DNA of 8,070 nucleotides from Schleiferiaceae bacterium. Its GTDB lineage: Bacteria > Bacteroidota > Bacteroidia > Flavobacteriales > Schleiferiaceae. Under the pieces are notes generated by a model. That model ran no database searches. It saw only the letters and a list, made by a program, of their open reading frames with translations, and was not told the DNA's origin. Numbering within the stretch: position 1 is the first letter of the stretch; every line of letters begins with the position of its first letter. The stretch covers positions 1 to 8,070 of the forward strand of contig JAURAE010000056.1 of assembly GCA_030829675.1 (NCBI GenBank), in the 5' to 3' direction. The translations under genes were made by a program, and so were the position numbers. Below are positions 4,774 through 8,070 of this stretch, piece by piece.

Positions 4774-7500
4774 ATGGATAGATTCTCATTTTTAGGTAGC
4801 GTACACGCCGAGTTTATTGACGAGCAATACGAGCGTTACCTCAAGACTCCGGACGAGATAGAGCCCAGTTGGAGAGCGTTCTTCCAAGGTTTCGACTTTG
4901 CGAAAGAAATCTACACTGAGGATGACCTCGAAGGTGCCGGTGTTCCTGAGGAGGTCATCAAGGAATTTCACGTCTTGAATTTGATTCAAGGGTACCGCTC
5001 ACGCGGCCACTTGTTCACTAAGACGAATCCGGTGCGCATGCGCCGTACCTACGAGCCTTCATTGGCCATCGAAAACTTCGGGCTTAGCTCTGAAGATTTG
5101 GACACTGAATTCAATGCTGCCACCGAACTAGGATTGAGTGGCCCGGCGACCCTTCGCGAAATCATTTCTCACCTTGAGAAGATTTATTGCCAGAGCATCG
5201 GGGTGGAGTACAACTACATCCGCGATCCGGAACGCCGCACCTGGATCAAGCATTGGATCCATAGAAACGACAATCAGCCGAACCTCAATACGAAGGAAAA
5301 GCAGCAGATTTTGCACAAGCTCAACCAGGCGGTGAGTTTCGAGGCGTTCTTGAATACCAAGTTTGTGGGACAGAAGCGCTTCTCTATCGAAGGAGCAGAA
5401 AGCCTCATCCCGGCCTTGGACGAGGCGGTGAATCACGCGGCGCGCAACGGGGTAGAAGAGTTTGTGCTCGGCATGGCACACCGCGGTCGATTGAACGTGT
5501 TGACCAACGTGTTTGGTAAGCCGCGCAAGCAGATTTTCTCTGAGTTTGAAGGCAAGGCCTTTGACGATATTACCATTGATGGTGATGTGAAGTACCACTT
5601 GGGACACACGACCATCCATACGACTTCGGACGGCAAGCAGGTCAAGATGAACTTGGCCCCAAACCCCTCACACCTTGAGGCGGTTGACCCAGTAGTTGAG
5701 GGTATTGCACGTGCGAAGATCAACAACGATTACGCGATGGAATGTGAAAAGGTTTTGCCTATTCTCATCCATGGTGATGCGGCCATTGCTGCGCAGGGTA
5801 TTGTGTACGAAACGGTGCAGATGGAGACGTTGGACGGCTACAAGACCGGAGGAACGTTGCACATTGTGATCAACAACCAGGTTGGATTTACCACCAACTA
5901 CCTCGATGCGCGTTCGTCGACCTATTGTACGGACGTAGCGAAGGTGGTCTTGGCACCGGTACTCCATGTGAACGGTGATGATCCTGAAGCCTTGGTACAC
6001 GCTGTCCGCCTTGCAGTGGAATACCGCCAGCGATTTAATAGAGATATTTTCATCGACCTGTTGTGTTACCGCAAGTACGGTCACAATGAAGGAGATGAGC
6101 CACGTTTCACCCAGCCGCTTTTGTACAAGGCCATTTCTAAGCACCCAAATCCACGAGAGATTTACGCGAAGAAATTGATGTCTGAGGGCTTGGCTTCTCA
6201 GGAAGTGGTGATGAAGATGCAGGAGGAGTTCAAAGCCATGTTGGAAACGGACTTCGACGAGAGTAAGAAAATTGAGCGTAATGTGATCACTCCATTCATG
6301 CAGGAGGAGTGGTACAAATACCCGGGTGCTAAGCCGGGACAAATGCTCGAGGCCGTGGATACGACCTTCGACATCAACAAGCTCAAAGACATTGCTAAAT
6401 TCATCACGACCCTACCTCAGGGCAAGAAATTCTTGAAGAAGACCGAGCGTCTGATCAAGGACCGCTCAGCCCAAGTATTCGAGCGCAACGCGCTAGATTG
6501 GGGTACTGCTGAGCTTTTGGCCTACGGTTCACTGTTGGCGGAAGACTTCAACATTCGCATTTCCGGGGAAGATGTAGAGCGCGGAACCTTCTCGCACCGT
6601 CACGCCATCTTGAAGGTGGAGGATAGTGAGGAAGAGGTGAGCCTCTTGAACGAATACCCGGGCAAAGAAGGCCGTTTTGCGATCTACAACTCGTTGCTCA
6701 GTGAGTATGCGGTAATGGGCTTCGACTACGGTTACGCCATGGCTGCGCCGGACACTTTGACAATCTGGGAAGCGCAGTTTGGTGATTTTGCGAACGGTGC
6801 GCAGATTATGATTGACCAATTCCTTTCTGCGGCCGAAGACAAATGGAAGTTACAGAACGGCTTGGTATTGTTGCTCCCTCACGGCTACGAAGGCCAGGGT
6901 GCTGAGCACAGTTCGGCGCGCTTGGAACGATTCCTTCAGTTGTGTGCCCAAGAGAACATGACCGTGGCAAACGTGACCACTCCGGCGAACTTATTCCATA
7001 TGTTGCGCCGTCAACAAAAGCGGAATTTCCGCCGTCCGTTGGTGGTGATGACGCCGAAGAGTTTGTTGCGTCACCCGAAGGTGGTAAGCAGCGTGGAAGA
7101 ATTGGCCACAGGTACTTTCCAGCCTATTATTCCAGATCACGATGTCCAACCAGATAAGGTCACTAAAGTGGTGTTCTGTTCTGGAAAACTATACTACGAA
7201 CTGTTGGAAGAACGCGAAGCACAAGGTGCAGATCACGTCGCGCTCGTACGCATCGAACAGTTATACCCATTGGACGACCTTGCCATCAAGACGGAGGTGG
7301 CGAAATACCCCAATGCTGAAAAGCACATTTGGGCACAAGAGGAACCGGCAAACATGGGGGCATGGACCTACATGTTGTGGCAGATGCACATCCAACTCAC
7401 GTTGGTGAGCCCAGCGCCAAGTGCGGCCCCGGCCAGTGGATCACATCAAGTGGCCCTCATCCGTCAAAGAGAAACTATTGAACGAGTATTTAGCATTTAA
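4774..7500 (+). CDS. sucA: 2-oxoglutarate dehydrogenase E1 component (thiamine diphosphate-dependent)
   Basis: SucA decarboxylates 2-oxoglutarate on thiamine diphosphate and passes the succinyl group to the lipoyl arm of SucB, forming succinyl-CoA in the TCA cycle. The 908-residue length suits E1o. The N-terminus (FLGSVHAEFIDEQYERYLKTP, with PSWRAFFQGF at 31-40) is the conserved E2-contacting segment. Next come GMAHRGRLNVL (233-243), GDVKYHLG (270-277) and NPSHLEAVDPVVEG (297-310). The cofactor/Mg2+ motif is GDAAIAAQG (334-342) with NNQVGF (367-372), then GHNEGDEPRF (436-445). In the transketolase-like pyrimidine domain IWEAQFGDFANGAQ (664-677) carries the E666 expected to activate the cofactor, followed by HGYEGQGAEHSSARLERF (703-720). 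All core motifs are intact. A promoter lies just upstream and sucB starts 10 bases after the stop, so the two form an operon. E3 (lipoamide dehydrogenase) is not in the window. Confidence 0.98.
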   Translation: MDRFSFLGSVHAEFIDEQYERYLKTPDEIEPSWRAFFQGFDFAKEIYTEDDLEGAGVPEEVIKEFHVLNLIQGYRSRGHLFTKTNPVRMRRTYEPSLAIENFGLSSEDLDTEFNAATELGLSGPATLREIISHLEKIYCQSIGVEYNYIRDPERRTWIKHWIHRNDNQPNLNTKEKQQILHKLNQAVSFEAFLNTKFVGQKRFSIEGAESLIPALDEAVNHAARNGVEEFVLGMAHRGRLNVLTNVFGKPRKQIFSEFEGKAFDDITIDGDVKYHLGHTTIHTTSDGKQVKMNLAPNPSHLEAVDPVVEGIARAKINNDYAMECEKVLPILIHGDAAIAAQGIVYETVQMETLDGYKTGGTLHIVINNQVGFTTNYLDARSSTYCTDVAKVVLAPVLHVNGDDPEALVHAVRLAVEYRQRFNRDIFIDLLCYRKYGHNEGDEPRFTQPLLYKAISKHPNPREIYAKKLMSEGLASQEVVMKMQEEFKAMLETDFDESKKIERNVITPFMQEEWYKYPGAKPGQMLEAVDTTFDINKLKDIAKFITTLPQGKKFLKKTERLIKDRSAQVFERNALDWGTAELLAYGSLLAEDFNIRISGEDVERGTFSHRHAILKVEDSEEEVSLLNEYPGKEGRFAIYNSLLSEYAVMGFDYGYAMAAPDTLTIWEAQFGDFANGAQIMIDQFLSAAEDKWKLQNGLVLLLPHGYEGQGAEHSSARLERFLQLCAQENMTVANVTTPANLFHMLRRQQKRNFRRPLVVMTPKSLLRHPKVVSSVEELATGTFQPIIPDHDVQPDKVTKVVFCSGKLYYELLEEREAQGADHVALVRIEQLYPLDDLAIKTEVAKYPNAEKHIWAQEEPANMGAWTYMLWQMHIQLTLVSPAPSAAPASGSHQVALIRQRETIERVFSI

Positions 7501-7510
7501 GTCTACGGAT

Positions 7511-8070
7511 ATGTTAGAAATGAAAGTGCCTTCACCAGGCGAATCCATTACCGAAGTAGAAATTGCCAGCTGGTTGGTGAGCGATGGAGATTGGGTAGAA
7601 AAAGACCAAACTATTGCTGAAGTTGATTCTGATAAAGCGACGTTGGAGCTTCCAGCGGAGGAAAGCGGAATCATCACCTTGAAAGCCGAAGAGGGCGACG
7701 CCGTTGAGGTGGGCCAAGTGGTGTGTTTGATCGACACCTCGGCAGCAAGACCAGAAGGCGCAGCTGCCGCAGCACCCGCGGCATCGGCACCAAACCCTGA
7801 GCCAGTAGCAGCACCTGCCGCGCCGGCTTCAACCACCTACGCCACGGGAACAGCCTCTCCAGCAGCAGCTAAGATGATGGCTGAGACAGGAGCGAAGGTG
7901 GCCACAGGCACAGGTCGCGACGGCCGCATTACCAAAGCAGATGTGATTGAGGCGGTAGCTTCGATGGGTTCTGCGGGCAACGGCGAGCGCGGACAAACGC
8001 GTAAGAAGATGAGCAGCTTGCGTCGCAAGTTGGCGAGCCGCTTGGTGACCGTGAAGAATGAAACGGCGAT
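7511..8070 (+). CDS. sucB: 2-oxoglutarate dehydrogenase E2 component (dihydrolipoyl succinyltransferase), 5' part
   Basis: The frame from the ATG at 7511 stays open for 186 codons to the window end, so the C-terminal catalytic domain is missing. SucB carries the succinyl group on a lipoyl-lysine and transfers it to CoA. Residues 1-76 form a lipoyl domain (MKVPSPGES, then EVDSDKATLELPAE) with K42 as the lipoylated lysine. A flexible Ala/Pro-rich linker follows at about 78-113. The peripheral-subunit binding domain (SPAAAKMMAETG ... GTGRDGRITKADVIEAV, 116-149) docks E1/E3. The start of the acyltransferase domain (TRKKMSSLRRKLASRLV, 163-179) is visible; its HxxxD active site is not. The sequence differs from pyruvate-dehydrogenase E2 in having a single lipoyl domain and SucB-like PSPGES and SDKATLE. 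An in-frame ATG at 7520 would give MKVPSPGES, but family members often have a few residues before this, so 7511 is preferred. The gap after sucA is 10 bases, implying a shared transcript. Confidence 0.96.
   Translation, partial: MLEMKVPSPGESITEVEIASWLVSDGDWVEKDQTIAEVDSDKATLELPAEESGIITLKAEEGDAVEVGQVVCLIDTSAARPEGAAAAAPAASAPNPEPVAAPAAPASTTYATGTASPAAAKMMAETGAKVATGTGRDGRITKADVIEAVASMGSAGNGERGQTRKKMSSLRRKLASRLVTVKNETA

Noticed and set aside
5668..6342. 224-codon minus-strand open frame, the longest antisense frame
   Set aside because: It is opposite the most conserved part of sucA (cofactor motifs) and arises from codon bias there; no domain, promoter or terminator supports it.
7441..7836. 131-codon minus-strand frame rich in Ala, Gly and Ser
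   Set aside because: It is the complement of the sucA 3' end and the sucB lipoyl domain and Ala/Pro linker; the low-complexity sequence reflects the linker.
7740..7840. GCA/GCC-rich low-complexity stretch considered as a DNA repeat
   Set aside because: It encodes the Ala/Pro linker expected between the lipoyl and binding domains of SucB and has no regular repeat unit.

Overview
The window looks like a chromosomal segment from a member of the Bacteroidota, probably a flavobacterium-like organism with moderate GC. Three things point there. Promoter-like TTG / TAnnTTTG pairs of the Bacteroidota primary sigma type precede three genes. Clear Shine-Dalgarno sequences are missing at most starts. 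Several proteins (a long PurF-like amidotransferase, a small acidic DUF2795-type protein, the SucA/SucB pair) match forms I know from that phylum. The assignment rests on recognition by eye, not on a search.

Left region (1-1832): genes for the lower kynurenine / 3-hydroxyanthranilate pathway. An aldehyde dehydrogenase runs leftward and off the window edge. Diverging from it, 3-hydroxyanthranilate 3,4-dioxygenase and 2-amino-3-carboxymuconate-6-semialdehyde decarboxylase (ACMSD) run rightward, one base apart. In order the enzymes open the ring of 3-hydroxyanthranilate, decarboxylate the product, and (by inference) oxidise the resulting 2-aminomuconate semialdehyde. This is tryptophan catabolism rather than NAD synthesis, because ACMSD diverts carbon away from quinolinate.

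Middle region (1833-4650): a promoter, a 631-residue divergent amidophosphoribosyltransferase-like protein, and 3 bases later a GTG-started PduO-type ATP:cob(I)alamin adenosyltransferase. A separate promoter then drives a 74-residue very acidic DUF2795-type protein, closed by a strong intrinsic terminator.

Right region (4651-8070): a promoter and the 2-oxoglutarate dehydrogenase genes sucA (E1, complete) and sucB (E2, cut by the window end), 10 bases apart. They encode two of the three components of the TCA-cycle complex making succinyl-CoA.

No tRNA, rRNA, CRISPR array, insertion sequence or phage gene was seen, and no gap between genes exceeds about 125 bases. This is mostly housekeeping and catabolic chromosome. 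I found no convincing undescribed system. The least ordinary items are the divergent PurF-like protein, its tight coupling to the cobalamin adenosyltransferase, and the small acidic protein.
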